64,000 nt of DNA from Hymenobacter terricola (GCF_017921975.2 NZ_JAGEMO020000051.1:1-64000); one strand, 5' to 3'; numbered from the stretch's first letter, positions 1-7,853 are shown. Notes: generated from the sequence alone by a model not told the origin. Numbers and translations: made by a program.

Positions 1-318
1 AACTACCGACAAGTGATTGCCATGGCGGGCTTGTCGCCCCGCGAACATACGTCGGGCACGAGCATCCGCGGCAAAGTGCGCATTACCAAAATGGGTGGCG
101 GCTTGATTCGAGGTAAGCTGTTTATGTGCAGCTTCTCCGCTAAGAAAACAAACGCGGCCTGTGCCGCCCTTTTTGACCGACTCGTGGCCAAGGGCAAGAA
201 TAAGAAGCTCGCCCTGATTGCCGTCTGCAACAAACTGCTCAAGCAAGCTTTTGCCATCATCAAATCAGGCGTGCCTTACCAAGCCGATTTTACCTCAAAA
301 CGTGCGCTGAAAGCTTGA
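1..318 (+). CDS. IS110-family transposase, C-terminal fragment
   Basis: The frame is open from the first base of the window and ends with TGA at 316-318, so 105 C-terminal residues are visible and the 5' part lies outside. The segment GLSPREHTSGTSIRGK followed by RITKMGGGLIRGKLF matches the C-terminal (Transposase_20) domain of IS110/IS1111 transposases: the Ser-containing SGTSIRGK loop, then an alpha-helical part with KNKKLALIAVCNKLL. These DEDD-type enzymes move insertion sequences by recombination guided by an element-encoded RNA. The catalytic N-terminal RuvC-like domain cannot be seen, so whether the element is intact is unknown. It converges on the end of the rplQ operon. Any right end of the element should lie within about 100 bases after the stop, but no inverted repeat is obvious there. 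Confidence 0.82.
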   Translation, partial: NYRQVIAMAGLSPREHTSGTSIRGKVRITKMGGGLIRGKLFMCSFSAKKTNAACAALFDRLVAKGKNKKLALIAVCNKLLKQAFAIIKSGVPYQADFTSKRALKA

Positions 319-423
319 CTTTTAACACAGTTCTTGTAAATTATTGACTCATTTATTCAACGGTCTGAACGAGTTGCTTCGCGGCGCGCAGCATCGAGGG
401 ATGAATATAGTTTGACACAAAAA

Positions 424-451
424 AGGGGACACACCTCACGGCGCGTCCCCT
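424..451 (-). terminator. Intrinsic terminator after rplQ
   Basis: On the minus strand a 7-bp stem AGGGGAC/GTCCCCT with a 14-nt loop is followed by a run of T (six A on the plus strand at 419-424). It lies 26 bases past the rplQ stop codon and closes the alpha operon. The remaining sequence between 319 and 418 shows no gene. Confidence 0.8.
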
Positions 452-476
452 CTTATATCCTACCTTCAGCTACGGC

Positions 477-1079
477 TTAAGCACCGGCTTCATCAGTCTT
501 GGCTTCTTCGCGGCTCTCGCCATCCTTCACCGTTTCAGTAGCGGTATCGGCCGGAGCCGAAGTCTCTACTACGGCAGCAGGAGCAACAGTTTCGCCTTTC
601 ACTTCGGTAGCCGAAGTAGCGGCGTCGCCAGTAGCTTTTTTGCCACCGCGGCTGCGCGAACGGCGAGTGGTAGCGGTAGCTTTCTCAGCCGCCGCCGATT
701 TAGCTTCCAGCAGCGTCTCGTTGAAATCAACTAGTTCGATGATGCACATCTCAGCGTTGTCGCCCAGACGGGTGTCGCTCAGCTTCAGAATGCGGGTATA
801 GCCACCGGGACGGTTAGCAATTTTGCTCGAAATGTTGCCGAACAACTCCTTGATGGATTCTTTGTCCTGCAACGCAGCAAACACCATCCGACGCGAGTGC
901 GTGGTGTCTTCCTTCGACTTGGTCAGCATCGGCTCTACGTACTTGCGCAGCGCTTTAGCCTTTGCCACAGTCGTGGTGATACGCTTGTGCAGGATAAGCG
1001 ACGAAGCCATGTTCGACAGCATCGCGTGACGGTGGGCGGTAGTCCGGCCCAGGTGGTTGATTTTTTTTCCGTGTCTCAT
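477..1079 (-). CDS. rplQ: Large ribosomal subunit protein bL17, with long C-terminal tail
   Basis: L17 lies near the peptide exit tunnel of the 50S subunit. The opening MRHGKKINHLGRTTAHRHAM and the following LHKRITTTVAKAKALRKYVEP are the family signature. The conserved domain covers about residues 1-125 and ends in a segment read as MCIIELVDFN. Residues about 130-200 form a low-complexity tail rich in Ala, Thr, Glu and Lys that plain bacterial L17 (about 120-130 residues) lacks. The gene is the last of the alpha operon, 220 bases after rpoA, and is followed by an intrinsic terminator. The ATG at 1077-1079 is the only start that gives the canonical N-terminus. Confidence 0.97.
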   Translation of the reverse strand: MRHGKKINHLGRTTAHRHAMLSNMASSLILHKRITTTVAKAKALRKYVEPMLTKSKEDTTHSRRMVFAALQDKESIKELFGNISSKIANRPGGYTRILKLSDTRLGDNAEMCIIELVDFNETLLEAKSAAAEKATATTRRSRSRGGKKATGDAATSATEVKGETVAPAAVVETSAPADTATETVKDGESREEAKTDEAGA

Positions 1080-1242
1080 TGGACGTTTGAAAAAGTGTGC
1101 GCTTGCGGGCGGCGACCACGGCGGGCCTTCAATGCCTCATTAGAACCGCTGCCCCTTGGGCGCACTGGTGAATTAATTGATGGGGTGATTCTTTATGTGT
1201 TACTGTGCTGGCTCAGCGCATCAGCAGCAAGGGCTAAAAAGA

Positions 1243-1286
1243 AGATGTGCCAACCTGCCAGGAACTCCCAGCACATCAGCACATCT
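1243..1286 (-). repeat. Small hairpin with tandem octamers between rpoA and rplQ
   Basis: AGATGTGC at 1243-1250 pairs with GCACATCT at 1279-1286. On the minus strand the first arm holds two tandem copies of the octamer GATGTGCT. The hairpin starts 14 bases before the rpoA stop codon at the low-coordinate end of the spacer as read on the plus strand, that is, just downstream of rpoA. The rest of the 220-base spacer (1080-1299) holds nothing I recognise. Confidence 0.45.
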
Positions 1287-1299
1287 AATAATCAGCAAC

Positions 1300-2289
1300 C
1301 TAGTCTTCGTCCAGGCGATACTTGCCCAGGTCCATCCCAAACTCCAAACCACGTTCTTCAACGAGGTTTTCCAGTTCGGTCAGGCTCTTCTTGCCGAAAT
1401 TGCGGAACTTCATCATGTCGGCGATTTCGAGCTGCACCAGTTCGCCCATCGTCTTGATGTCGGCAGCCTTGAGGCAGTTCTTGGCGCGTACGCTGAGCTC
1501 CATGTCCTCCAACGGAGTCTTGAGCATCTTGCGCATCTGCATCGTTTCCTCATCAATCGGCTCGTCTTCGGTCACGCGCGGACCTTCGAGGGTCATCGTG
1601 TTGTCCGAGAACAGCATGAAATGCTGAATGAGGATATTGGCCGCACCTTTCAGTGCTTCCTCCGGGTGAATCGAACCGTCGGTCTGAATCTCGATAACGA
1701 GCTTCTCATAGTCGGTCTTCTGCTCCACGCGGGTGTTCTCAATGCTGTACTTCACGTTCTTGATGGGCGTGTAGATAGCATCGATGGCAATCTGACCGAA
1801 AACCTGGTCAGCCGGCTTGTTCTCATCGGCGGGCACGTAGCCACGGCCACGGGCAATCGTCAGTTCAAACTCCAACTCTTTGCTGGGGTCGATGTGCGCG
1901 ATAACGTGGTCGGGGTTCAACACCTCGAAGCCGCTGGCGAACTTGCCGATGTCGCTACCCGAGAAGGTCTCCTGACCTTTCACGCGCACCGTAATTTTAT
2001 CGGCAATGGCGTCGCTTGTCTTCTTGAAACGGACCATTTTCAGGTTCAGGATGATTTCGGACATGTCCTCAATCACCCCTTCAATCGTCGAAAACTCGTG
2101 CAGCACGCTGTTCGTGCGCACCGACGTGATGGCGAAACCCTCCAGCGACGACAACAGAATGCGACGTAGCGCATTGCCGATGGTGACGCCGTAGCCCTTC
2201 TCGAGCGGCTTAAATTCAAACGTCCCGGTGAAGTCGTCGGATTTCTCCATCACCACTTTCTCCGGCATCTGAAAAGCTAAGATTGACAT
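1300..2289 (-). CDS. rpoA: DNA-directed RNA polymerase subunit alpha
   Basis: Alpha dimerises to nucleate assembly of the core enzyme, and its C-terminal domain binds DNA and regulators. The 329-residue length is normal. The N-terminal domain is recognised by GYGVTIGNALRRILLSSLEG (about residues 34-53) and continues to about 235. The C-terminal domain, about 255-320, carries the helix-hairpin-helix region read as LSVRAKNCLKAADIKTMGEL and FRNFGKKSLTELENLV. It sits between rpsD and rplQ as in most bacteria. The start at 2287-2289 gives MSILAFQMPEKVVME, typical of Bacteroidota alpha subunits. Confidence 0.98.
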   Translation of the reverse strand: MSILAFQMPEKVVMEKSDDFTGTFEFKPLEKGYGVTIGNALRRILLSSLEGFAITSVRTNSVLHEFSTIEGVIEDMSEIILNLKMVRFKKTSDAIADKITVRVKGQETFSGSDIGKFASGFEVLNPDHVIAHIDPSKELEFELTIARGRGYVPADENKPADQVFGQIAIDAIYTPIKNVKYSIENTRVEQKTDYEKLVIEIQTDGSIHPEEALKGAANILIQHFMLFSDNTMTLEGPRVTEDEPIDEETMQMRKMLKTPLEDMELSVRAKNCLKAADIKTMGELVQLEIADMMKFRNFGKKSLTELENLVEERGLEFGMDLGKYRLDED

Positions 2290-2339
2290 ATGTGGGGCGT
2301 AAAAAAATTAAAAAAATTTGGTGAAGTATAAGCACAAGT

Positions 2340-2364
2340 GCGGCCCGGCAAAATGCCGGGCCGC
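2340..2364 (-). other. GC-rich hairpin between rpsD and rpoA
   Basis: An 11-bp perfect stem (GCGGCCCGGCA paired with TGCCGGGCCGC) closes a 3-nt loop in the 90-base spacer between rpsD and rpoA. There is no T-run directly after it on the minus strand, so it is more likely an mRNA processing or stability element, or a weak attenuator, than a terminator. Confidence 0.6.
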
Positions 2365-2379
2365 TACCAGTAGCGCTAT

Positions 2380-2985
2380 TTACTTCGAATACAGTTCGAC
2401 GATGAGCTGCTCGGTGATTTTCTCCGGAATCAGCTCACGGGCGGGGGCATTGATGAACTTGCCAGCCAGCTCCTTGCCGTCCCACTCCAGCCAGGAGAAC
2501 TGGCGCGAGTTGCGAACCGACAGGCTCGTGGTGATGGCTTCCAGCGACTTCGACTTCTCACGCACGGCAACGATATCGCCGGGACGGAGGTGGTACGAAG
2601 GGATGTTCACCACTTCACCGTTCACGGTGATGTGCTTGTGACCAACGAGCTGGCGGGCAGCACGACGCGTCGAGGCAATGCCCAAACGGTACACGGCGTT
2701 GTCCAGACGGGCTTCCAGCAGCGCGAGCAGGTTGTCGCCGGTGATGCCGGGAAGGGCTGCTGCTTTGTGGAACAGGTTTTCGAATTGCTTCTCCAACATG
2801 CCGTACATGTACTTCACCTTCTGCTTCTCCATCAGCTGGACAGCGTACTCCGACTGCTTCTTGCGACGGCCACGGCCGTGCTGGCCCGGAGGGTAGGCTT
2901 TCTTGTTGAGCGCTTTGCTCGGGCCGAAAATCGGCTCGTTGAAGCGACGGGCAATTTTTGAGGTAGGGCCGGTATAACGTGCCAT
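2380..2985 (-). CDS. rpsD: Small ribosomal subunit protein uS4
   Basis: S4 is a primary 16S rRNA binding protein that nucleates assembly of the 30S body. The start MARYTGPTSKIARRFNEPIFG and the segment KKQSEYAVQLMEKQKVKYMYG are characteristic. The S4 RNA-binding domain lies at about residues 90-150 (LDNAVYRLGIASTRRAARQL, then HITVNGEVVNIPSYHLRPGD). The length, 201 residues, is normal. It is the middle gene of rpsM-rpsK-rpsD-rpoA-rplQ and starts 26 bases after rpsK. In other bacteria S4 represses its own operon; no matching RNA structure was identified here. Confidence 0.98.
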   Translation of the reverse strand: MARYTGPTSKIARRFNEPIFGPSKALNKKAYPPGQHGRGRRKKQSEYAVQLMEKQKVKYMYGMLEKQFENLFHKAAALPGITGDNLLALLEARLDNAVYRLGIASTRRAARQLVGHKHITVNGEVVNIPSYHLRPGDIVAVREKSKSLEAITTSLSVRNSRQFSWLEWDGKELAGKFINAPARELIPEKITEQLIVELYSK

Positions 2986-3011
2986 TGTAATCTAATTTCT
3001 GAAGTGGAAAA

Positions 3012-3404
3012 CTAAACGCGACGACGCTTGGGGGGGCGGCAGCCGTTGTGGGGCAGCGGCGTTACGTCGCGGATGGTGGTCACCTCAATACCCACGTTGC
3101 CGAGGGCGCGGATGGCCGACTCACGGCCCGAGCCGGGGCCTTTTACGAATACTTCGGCTTTGCGCATGCCCAGGTCGTGGGCTACTTTACCGCAGTCGCT
3201 CATCGCCATTTGGGCGGCGTAGGGCGTGTTTTTTTTCGAACCACGGAAGCCCATTTTGCCGGCCGAAGCCCACGAAATCACTTGACCGTTATTGTTCGTA
3301 ATCGAGATGATGATGTTGTTGAACGAGGCACGGATGTGTACCTGGCCCACCTGCTCCACCACGACAACGCGCTTCTTGGCTTTGTCTTTTCTTTTTTGTG
3401 CCAT
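3012..3404 (-). CDS. rpsK: Small ribosomal subunit protein uS11
   Basis: S11 lies on the 30S platform near the 3' end of 16S rRNA and contacts the mRNA exit. The protein has 130 residues, with the family core read as VHIRASFNNIIISITNNNG, then KGPGSGRESAIRALG, and the conserved C-terminus DVTPLPHNGCRPPKRRRV. Its basic N-terminus (MAQKRKDKAKKRVVV) is ordinary for this phylum. It lies 87 bases after rpsM and is followed by rpsD. Confidence 0.98.
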   Translation of the reverse strand: MAQKRKDKAKKRVVVVEQVGQVHIRASFNNIIISITNNNGQVISWASAGKMGFRGSKKNTPYAAQMAMSDCGKVAHDLGMRKAEVFVKGPGSGRESAIRALGNVGIEVTTIRDVTPLPHNGCRPPKRRRV

Positions 3405-3491
3405 TTGGTTATCGCAAAAAATGCGGGAGGTGTTGGCGCTGGCTGCGCGAGTGCATTACTCGCCAGAGCCAGCGCCGATTCCCGGTTAAGT

Positions 3492-3869
3492 TTATTTAGT
3501 TGCCTTCTTCTTGCCGGCCACCGTTTTACGCTTGCCCTTGCGGGTACGCGAGTTGTTCTTGGTGCGCTGACCACGAACTGGCAGACCTTTGCGGTGACGC
3601 AGACCACGGTAGCAGCCGATGTCCATCAAACGCTTGATGTTCGTCGTTACTTCCGAGCGCAGCACGCCTTCCGTCTTGTGCTCAGCAGCAATGATGGCAC
3701 GGATGGCACCCGACTCCTCGTCGGTCCAGTCCTTCACCTTCTTGTTGATGTCAACCCCGGCTTTCACCAGAATCTTCTGAGAATTGCTCCGGCCAATGCC
3801 GAAGATGTAAGTCAGGGCGATTTCGCCGCGCTTGTTGTCCGGGATATCAACCCCTGCGATACGAGCCAT
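3492..3869 (-). CDS. rpsM: Small ribosomal subunit protein uS13
   Basis: S13 sits in the 30S head and touches the P-site tRNA and the large subunit. The N-terminus MARIAGVDIPDNKRGEIALT, the helix-two-turn-helix part read as YIFGIGRSNSQKIL, and the RNA-binding tail with GLRHRKGLPVRGQRTKNNSR identify it. The length is 125 residues, ending in a Lys/Arg-rich tail (KGKRKTVAGKKKATK). It follows rpmJ after about 110 bases. Confidence 0.98.
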   Translation of the reverse strand: MARIAGVDIPDNKRGEIALTYIFGIGRSNSQKILVKAGVDINKKVKDWTDEESGAIRAIIAAEHKTEGVLRSEVTTNIKRLMDIGCYRGLRHRKGLPVRGQRTKNNSRTRKGKRKTVAGKKKATK

Positions 3870-3980
3870 TGTGTGTGGTTATGTGTTTGCGGACAGAAAC
3901 CCGGCAACTGCTTGGAAGGCGGGCCGGAGGTGAATAACCAACGACTCAGTACCCAAGGTTCCGGGGTTCTAAAAATTGAA

Positions 3981-4097
3981 TTAACCCTGACGCTGCTTAA
4001 AGCGTGGGTTTTTCTTGTTAATGACGTAGAGTTTGCCATTGCGACGCACAATTTTGCAATCAACGCTACGCTTCTTGATGGAGGTCTTGACTTTCAT
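3981..4097 (-). CDS. rpmJ: Large ribosomal subunit protein bL36
   Basis: Translation of the minus strand from the ATG at 4095-4097 gives a 38-residue protein starting MKVKTSIKKRSVDCKIVRRN and ending VINKKNPRFKQRQG. This is the usual size and sequence of L36, the smallest 50S protein. Of the four zinc ligands of classical L36 (C-C-C-H) only the Cys in VDCKIV is present, so this is a zinc-independent C-minus form. Its start codon overlaps the stop of the preceding 60-codon membrane gene (ATGA), unlike the usual direct infA-rpmJ spacing. Confidence 0.95.
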   Translation of the reverse strand: MKVKTSIKKRSVDCKIVRRNGKLYVINKKNPRFKQRQG

Positions 4098-4276
4098 TGT
4101 TCAAAAAATTTATTTCTTGCTTCTCGTTTTTTGTCGCTATGCCTCTTGATTAAAAACTTGATTGTTTTATAAACAAGCACAAGAACTAACGTGACTCCAA
4201 GAACACTGATGAACAAAGAACCAAAAACTATTTGATTCCAATTATCATCAAGTTTATCAAGGAGAAATGGTATCAC
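4094..4276 (-). CDS. Small single-span membrane protein of unknown function between infA and rpmJ
   Basis: This is a 60-residue frame. Residues about 16-42 form one strong hydrophobic helix (VFGSLFISVLGVTLVLVLVY), preceded by an acidic, Trp-containing segment LLDKLDDNWNQ and followed by a basic cytoplasmic-type tail with KRHSDKKREARNK. It begins with GTG overlapping the infA stop (GTGA) and ends with TGA overlapping the rpmJ start (ATGA), so it is tightly coupled on both sides. Base composition is strikingly AT-rich compared with the genes around it, which suggests recent acquisition. I do not recognise a family. The overlaps and the membrane helix argue that it is real, but with so short a frame chance cannot be excluded. 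Confidence 0.6.
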   Translation of the reverse strand: MIPFLLDKLDDNWNQIVFGSLFISVLGVTLVLVLVYKTIKFLIKRHSDKKREARNKFFEQ

Positions 4277-4491
4277 TTGTAGCGATACTTAATCCGACCC
4301 TTCGACAAGTCGTAGGGCGACATTTCCAGTTTCACCTTATCGCCGGGCAGAATCTTGATGTAGTGCATCCGCATCTTGCCCGAAATGTGGGCAATCAATT
4401 GGTGACCGTTCTCCAATTCCACGCGGAACATGGCGTTAGAAAGGGCTTCCAGGATGGTTCCGTCCTGCTCAATCGAGGCTTGTTTTGCCAT
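4273..4491 (-). CDS. infA: Translation initiation factor IF-1
   Basis: IF-1 occupies the ribosomal A site during initiation and assists IF-2 and IF-3. The 72-residue S1-like OB fold is complete: MAKQASIEQDGTILEALSNA, then FRVELENGHQLIAHISGKMR, MHYIKILPGDKVKLEMSPYD and LSKGRIKYRYK. It lies 5 bases after map, a common Bacteroidota order (secY-map-infA). The TGA stop is shared with the GTG start of the small membrane gene downstream. Confidence 0.98.
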   Translation of the reverse strand: MAKQASIEQDGTILEALSNAMFRVELENGHQLIAHISGKMRMHYIKILPGDKVKLEMSPYDLSKGRIKYRYK

Positions 4492-4496
4492 AAGGG

Positions 4497-5279
4497 CTAC
4501 TGCTGCAATGCTTTTTCTATGTACTCAAAGGAGGTGAGAATCTCCGCCTTTTCTTTTCTTACTACCACGGTGTGCTCGAAGTGCGCCGAGGGCTTGCGGT
4601 CCTTGGTGCGGACAGAGCCATCTTTCTCGAATATCACTTCCTTCTTGCCCAGGTTAACCATCGGCTCAATAGCGATGACCAAACCCGTTTGCAAGAGCGG
4701 CCCGGAACCTCGCTTGCCGTAATTCGGTACCTCGGGTTTCTCGTGCAGCTTGGCTCCCAACCCGTGACCGACCAACTCACGCACCACCCCGTAGCCCAAC
4801 GGGCCCACATGGTTCTGGATGGCGTAGCTGATATCGCCCACGCGGTTGCCACTCACGGCTTGTTCGATGCCTTTGTACAAGGCTGCTTTGGTTTCCCGCA
4901 GCAAAGCCAGTACTTCTGGCGCCACCTCCCCGATTGGGTAGGTGTAAGCACTATCTGAATGAAAACCATTCAGTAAAACTCCGCCGTCCACCGTGAGAAT
5001 GTCGCCATTCTTCAGCGGCTCGTCGGTGGCAAACCCATGCACCACCACCGAATTCGGCGAGAGGCAGAGGCTGTCCGGGAAATCATACAATCCTTTGAAA
5101 GATGGCACCCCGCCGTGGTCCCGGATGAATTCCTCCGCGCGCTTATCAAGCTGCCGCGTCGTTACTCCTTCCTTTATCATGCTTGCAACTTCACCGTGGG
5201 CTTTGGCCAACAGTTGAGCGCTAGCCCGCATGAGGTCAATTTCTTCTTCGGTTTTGTATTGAATGCTACCGCTTGCCAT
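4497..5279 (-). CDS. map: Type I methionine aminopeptidase
   Basis: It removes the initiator methionine from nascent proteins in the cytosol using two divalent metal ions. All five metal ligands are where E. coli MAP has them: Asp98 in VDGG, Asp109 in HSDSAY, His172 in VGHGLG, Glu205 in AIEPMV and Glu235 in FEHTVVV; His81 (VVVHGF) is the substrate-side histidine. At 260 residues with no N-terminal extension it is a type Ia enzyme. It lies 9 bases after secY and 5 bases before infA, as in many Gram-positive and Bacteroidota spc operons. Confidence 0.98.
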   Translation of the reverse strand: MASGSIQYKTEEEIDLMRASAQLLAKAHGEVASMIKEGVTTRQLDKRAEEFIRDHGGVPSFKGLYDFPDSLCLSPNSVVVHGFATDEPLKNGDILTVDGGVLLNGFHSDSAYTYPIGEVAPEVLALLRETKAALYKGIEQAVSGNRVGDISYAIQNHVGPLGYGVVRELVGHGLGAKLHEKPEVPNYGKRGSGPLLQTGLVIAIEPMVNLGKKEVIFEKDGSVRTKDRKPSAHFEHTVVVRKEKAEILTSFEYIEKALQQ

Positions 5280-5288
5280 TGCTGTGGT

Positions 5289-6608
5289 TTACGAGGCGAT
5301 GGAAATGGGCTGGGCCGTGCGACCGCGCAGCTTACCCGATTTCATCATGCCATCGTAGTGCTGCATCAACAAGTAGCTCTGCACCTGGTTCACCGTGTCG
5401 AGCACCACACCCACCATGATGATGAGCGACGTGCCGCCATAGAAAGCCGAGAACGGGCGGGTAACGCCCAACAGCAGCGCAATAGCGGGGAAGATGGCAA
5501 TGAGGGCCAGGGCCACAGCACCCGGCAGAGTGATGCGCGTCAGAATCTCATCGATGTATTCCGAGGTATCGCGGCCAGGCTTTACGCCGGGCACGAAACC
5601 ACCACTCCGCTTCAGGTCATCGGCAATTTGGTTGGGATTGACACTGATGGCAGTGTAGAAGTAGGTGAAGATGACAATCAGCAAGCCGAAAGTCAGGTTG
5701 TACTGCCACGACGTGTAGTCCGAGAACTTCACGCCGATGTAGCTGGCGGTGTCACTCTGGTTCTGCCATACCGACGCCACGATAGCGGGTACGAACATCA
5801 GCGACTGCGCGAAGATGATGGGCATTACACCAGCCGCATTCACTTTGAGGGGAATGAACTGACGCTGCGCATCAAGCTGCGTGGTGCCGCCAACCTGCTT
5901 GGCGTACTGCACCGCAATGCGGCGAACAGCTTGCGTGAGCACGATTACCGCCATTACCACAAGGAACAGCACCACCATTTCCAGCAGGAAGATGAGGGAT
6001 TTGTTCACGCCTTTGGCAGCGGCCTCACCAATGATAGCACCAGGGAGACGCGACACGATACCAATCATGATAATCATGGAGATACCGTTGCCGATGCCTT
6101 TGTCCGTGATTTTCTCGCCCAGCCACATGCAAAACAACGTGCCGGCCGTGATGATAATCATGGTCGAAACGGTGAAGAATGTGCCGGGGTTGATGATGGC
6201 CTCAGCGTTGATGGTAGCGATGAAGCCAACCGATTGGGCCAATACAATCGGAATCGTGAGAATCCGGGTGTACTGGTTGATTTTCTTACGTCCCGACTCG
6301 CCTTCCTTCTGGAGTTTCTGGAAGTAAGGCACGGCAATCGTGAGCAGCTGCAACACGATAGAGGCCGAGATGTACGGCATGATGCCCAGCGCGAAAATCG
6401 ACGCATGGCTGAATGCGCCGCCGAGCAGCGTATCCAGAATACCGAATAGACCTTGGGCACCCGTCTTGAGTTGGGTGGGGTCCACGCCCGGCAGCACCAC
6501 GTACACGCCGAGGCGGTAGATGGCAATGAAGAAAAGCGTATTGAGGATTCGCGTACGCAAATCCTCAATCGCAAAAATGTTTTTTATCGACTCGATAAAC
6601 TTATTCAT
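5289..6608 (-). CDS. secY: Protein translocase subunit SecY
   Basis: SecY forms the inner-membrane protein-conducting channel with SecE and SecG. The 439 residues contain about ten transmembrane helices. Recognisable segments are LGVYVVLPGVDPTQL near the start, GIMPYISASIVLQLLTIAVP (second helix and plug region), GGTTQLDAQRQFIPLKVNAAGVMP in two successive pieces around residues 245-270, and the cytosolic loop with NPNQIADDLKRSGGFVPGVK (about residues 330-350) that contacts the ribosome and SecA. It follows rplO by 15 bases. Confidence 0.98.
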   Translation of the reverse strand: MNKFIESIKNIFAIEDLRTRILNTLFFIAIYRLGVYVVLPGVDPTQLKTGAQGLFGILDTLLGGAFSHASIFALGIMPYISASIVLQLLTIAVPYFQKLQKEGESGRKKINQYTRILTIPIVLAQSVGFIATINAEAIINPGTFFTVSTMIIITAGTLFCMWLGEKITDKGIGNGISMIIMIGIVSRLPGAIIGEAAAKGVNKSLIFLLEMVVLFLVVMAVIVLTQAVRRIAVQYAKQVGGTTQLDAQRQFIPLKVNAAGVMPIIFAQSLMFVPAIVASVWQNQSDTASYIGVKFSDYTSWQYNLTFGLLIVIFTYFYTAISVNPNQIADDLKRSGGFVPGVKPGRDTSEYIDEILTRITLPGAVALALIAIFPAIALLLGVTRPFSAFYGGTSLIIMVGVVLDTVNQVQSYLLMQHYDGMMKSGKLRGRTAQPISIAS

Positions 6609-6623
6609 TGCCGAAGGTAGCTA

Positions 6624-7073
6624 TTAGAGCGTTACCGCTTTGCCGCCCGCCTTCTCAATGGCTTCAACAGCCGACTTCGAGAATGCGTGAGCATGAACTT
6701 CTACAGCCGTAGCGATTTCGCCGCGACCGAGGATTTTGATTTTCGCGTTCTTGGAAACCAAGCCGTTAGCCACGAAGTAGGCAGCATCCATCGTAGTGGT
6801 ACTGTTCTTTTCGAGGAGGGTAGCCAGCGCATCGAGGTTGATGGCTTTATACTCTACACGGTTGATGTTCGTGAAGCCGAACTTAGGCACACGGCGCTGG
6901 AGGGGCATCTGGCCACCTTCGAAACCGGACTTGCGCTTGTAGCCCGAACGCGACTTGGCGCCTTTGTGACCACGGGTCGACGTGCCACCGCGCGTGGAGC
7001 CTTCGCCCCGGCCAATCCGCTTCTCGTTTTTAGTCGAGCCGTAGGCAGGCGATAAATTGCTTAGATTGAGCAT
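6624..7073 (-). CDS. rplO: Large ribosomal subunit protein uL15
   Basis: L15 is a late-assembly 50S protein that extends into 23S rRNA. The glycine- and arginine-rich N-terminus (RIGRGEGSTRGGTSTRGHKG, then SRSGYKRKSGFEGGQMPLQR) and the C-terminal fold ending HAFSKSAVEAIEKAGGKAV identify it. Length is 149 residues, typical of the family. It sits between rpmD and secY. Confidence 0.98.
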   Translation of the reverse strand: MLNLSNLSPAYGSTKNEKRIGRGEGSTRGGTSTRGHKGAKSRSGYKRKSGFEGGQMPLQRRVPKFGFTNINRVEYKAINLDALATLLEKNSTTTMDAAYFVANGLVSKNAKIKILGRGEIATAVEVHAHAFSKSAVEAIEKAGGKAVTL

Positions 7074-7086
7074 GACGATAATAGTC

Positions 7087-7266
7087 TTACAGTTCGGTTA
7101 CTTGGAGCAGGTGCTGCACGCTTTTAACCATGCCCATAACGGACGGGTTCACTTCGTGGGTAGCGGTGCTGTTGAGTTTGTTCAGGCCGAGGGACTGAAC
7201 GGTGCGCTTCTGACGCTCGGGGCGGTCAATGGCGCTGCGCACGAGCTTTACTTGAATTTGTGCCAT
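7087..7266 (-). CDS. rpmD: Large ribosomal subunit protein uL30
   Basis: Translation from the ATG at 7264-7266 gives 59 residues beginning MAQIQVKLVRSAIDRPERQK and containing RTVQSLGLNKLNSTATHEVN, the normal L30 pattern and size. The gene lies 5 bases after rpsE and 13 bases before rplO, in its standard place in the spc operon. Confidence 0.97.
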   Translation of the reverse strand: MAQIQVKLVRSAIDRPERQKRTVQSLGLNKLNSTATHEVNPSVMGMVKSVQHLLQVTEL

Positions 7267-7271
7267 GTCAA

Positions 7272-7847
7272 TTAACCGTTAAAAACGCGGGCCAAAGAAA
7301 TACCACGGGCTTGAGCGATTTGCAACGGGTCACGCATTTTGGCGAGGGCTGCAAACGTTGCTTTTACCACGTTGTGAGGGTTCGACGAGCCTTTCGACTT
7401 CGCCAGCACATCCTTGATACCGGCGCTCTCGAACACGGCGCGCATGGCACCGCCGGCGATTACACCCGTACCAGCCGCGGCGGGCTGGATGAGCACGAAA
7501 CCACCGCCGTAGCGGCCTTCCATGAGGTGAGGAACGGTGTGCTTGTACATCGGCACTTTCACTACGTTCTTCTTGGCGTCGTCAATGCCTTTGGCAATGG
7601 CGTCGGTTACTTCGTTGGCTTTGCCGAGGCCGTAGCCTACGTTGCCGTTGCCGTCGCCTACTACCACAATGGCAGAGAAGCTAAAGCGGCGACCGCCTTT
7701 CACCACCTTCGCTACGCGGTTGATGGCTACTACTTTTTCTTTGAAGTCGGAGTCAGCTCCCATGCGGGAGTTGTCCTTGTTCCGGTCGCGGTCGTTGCTG
7801 CGCTGACGGTCTCCGCCAGGACGATTGTTGTCGCGTTCTTGCGCCAT
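7272..7847 (-). CDS. rpsE: Small ribosomal subunit protein uS5
   Basis: S5 lies on the 30S solvent side and affects decoding accuracy. The double-stranded-RNA-binding domain starts near residue 33 (FKEKVVAINRVAKVVKGGRR, FSFSAIVVVGDGNGNVGYGL) and the C-terminal domain contains PAAAGTGVIAGGAMRAVFES and KSKGSSNPHNVVKATFAAL. Length is 191 residues. The first 30 residues are a charged extension rich in Asp, Arg and Asn that many bacterial S5 proteins lack and that is probably disordered. Confidence 0.98.
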   Translation of the reverse strand: MAQERDNNRPGGDRQRSNDRDRNKDNSRMGADSDFKEKVVAINRVAKVVKGGRRFSFSAIVVVGDGNGNVGYGLGKANEVTDAIAKGIDDAKKNVVKVPMYKHTVPHLMEGRYGGGFVLIQPAAAGTGVIAGGAMRAVFESAGIKDVLAKSKGSSNPHNVVKATFAALAKMRDPLQIAQARGISLARVFNG

Positions 7848-7853
7848 GATAGT

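Noticed and set aside
319..423. Right end of the IS110 element and a bridge-RNA region
   Set aside because: No boundary, target duplication or conserved structure can be identified, and the RNA of IS110-group elements is usually at the left end, outside the window.
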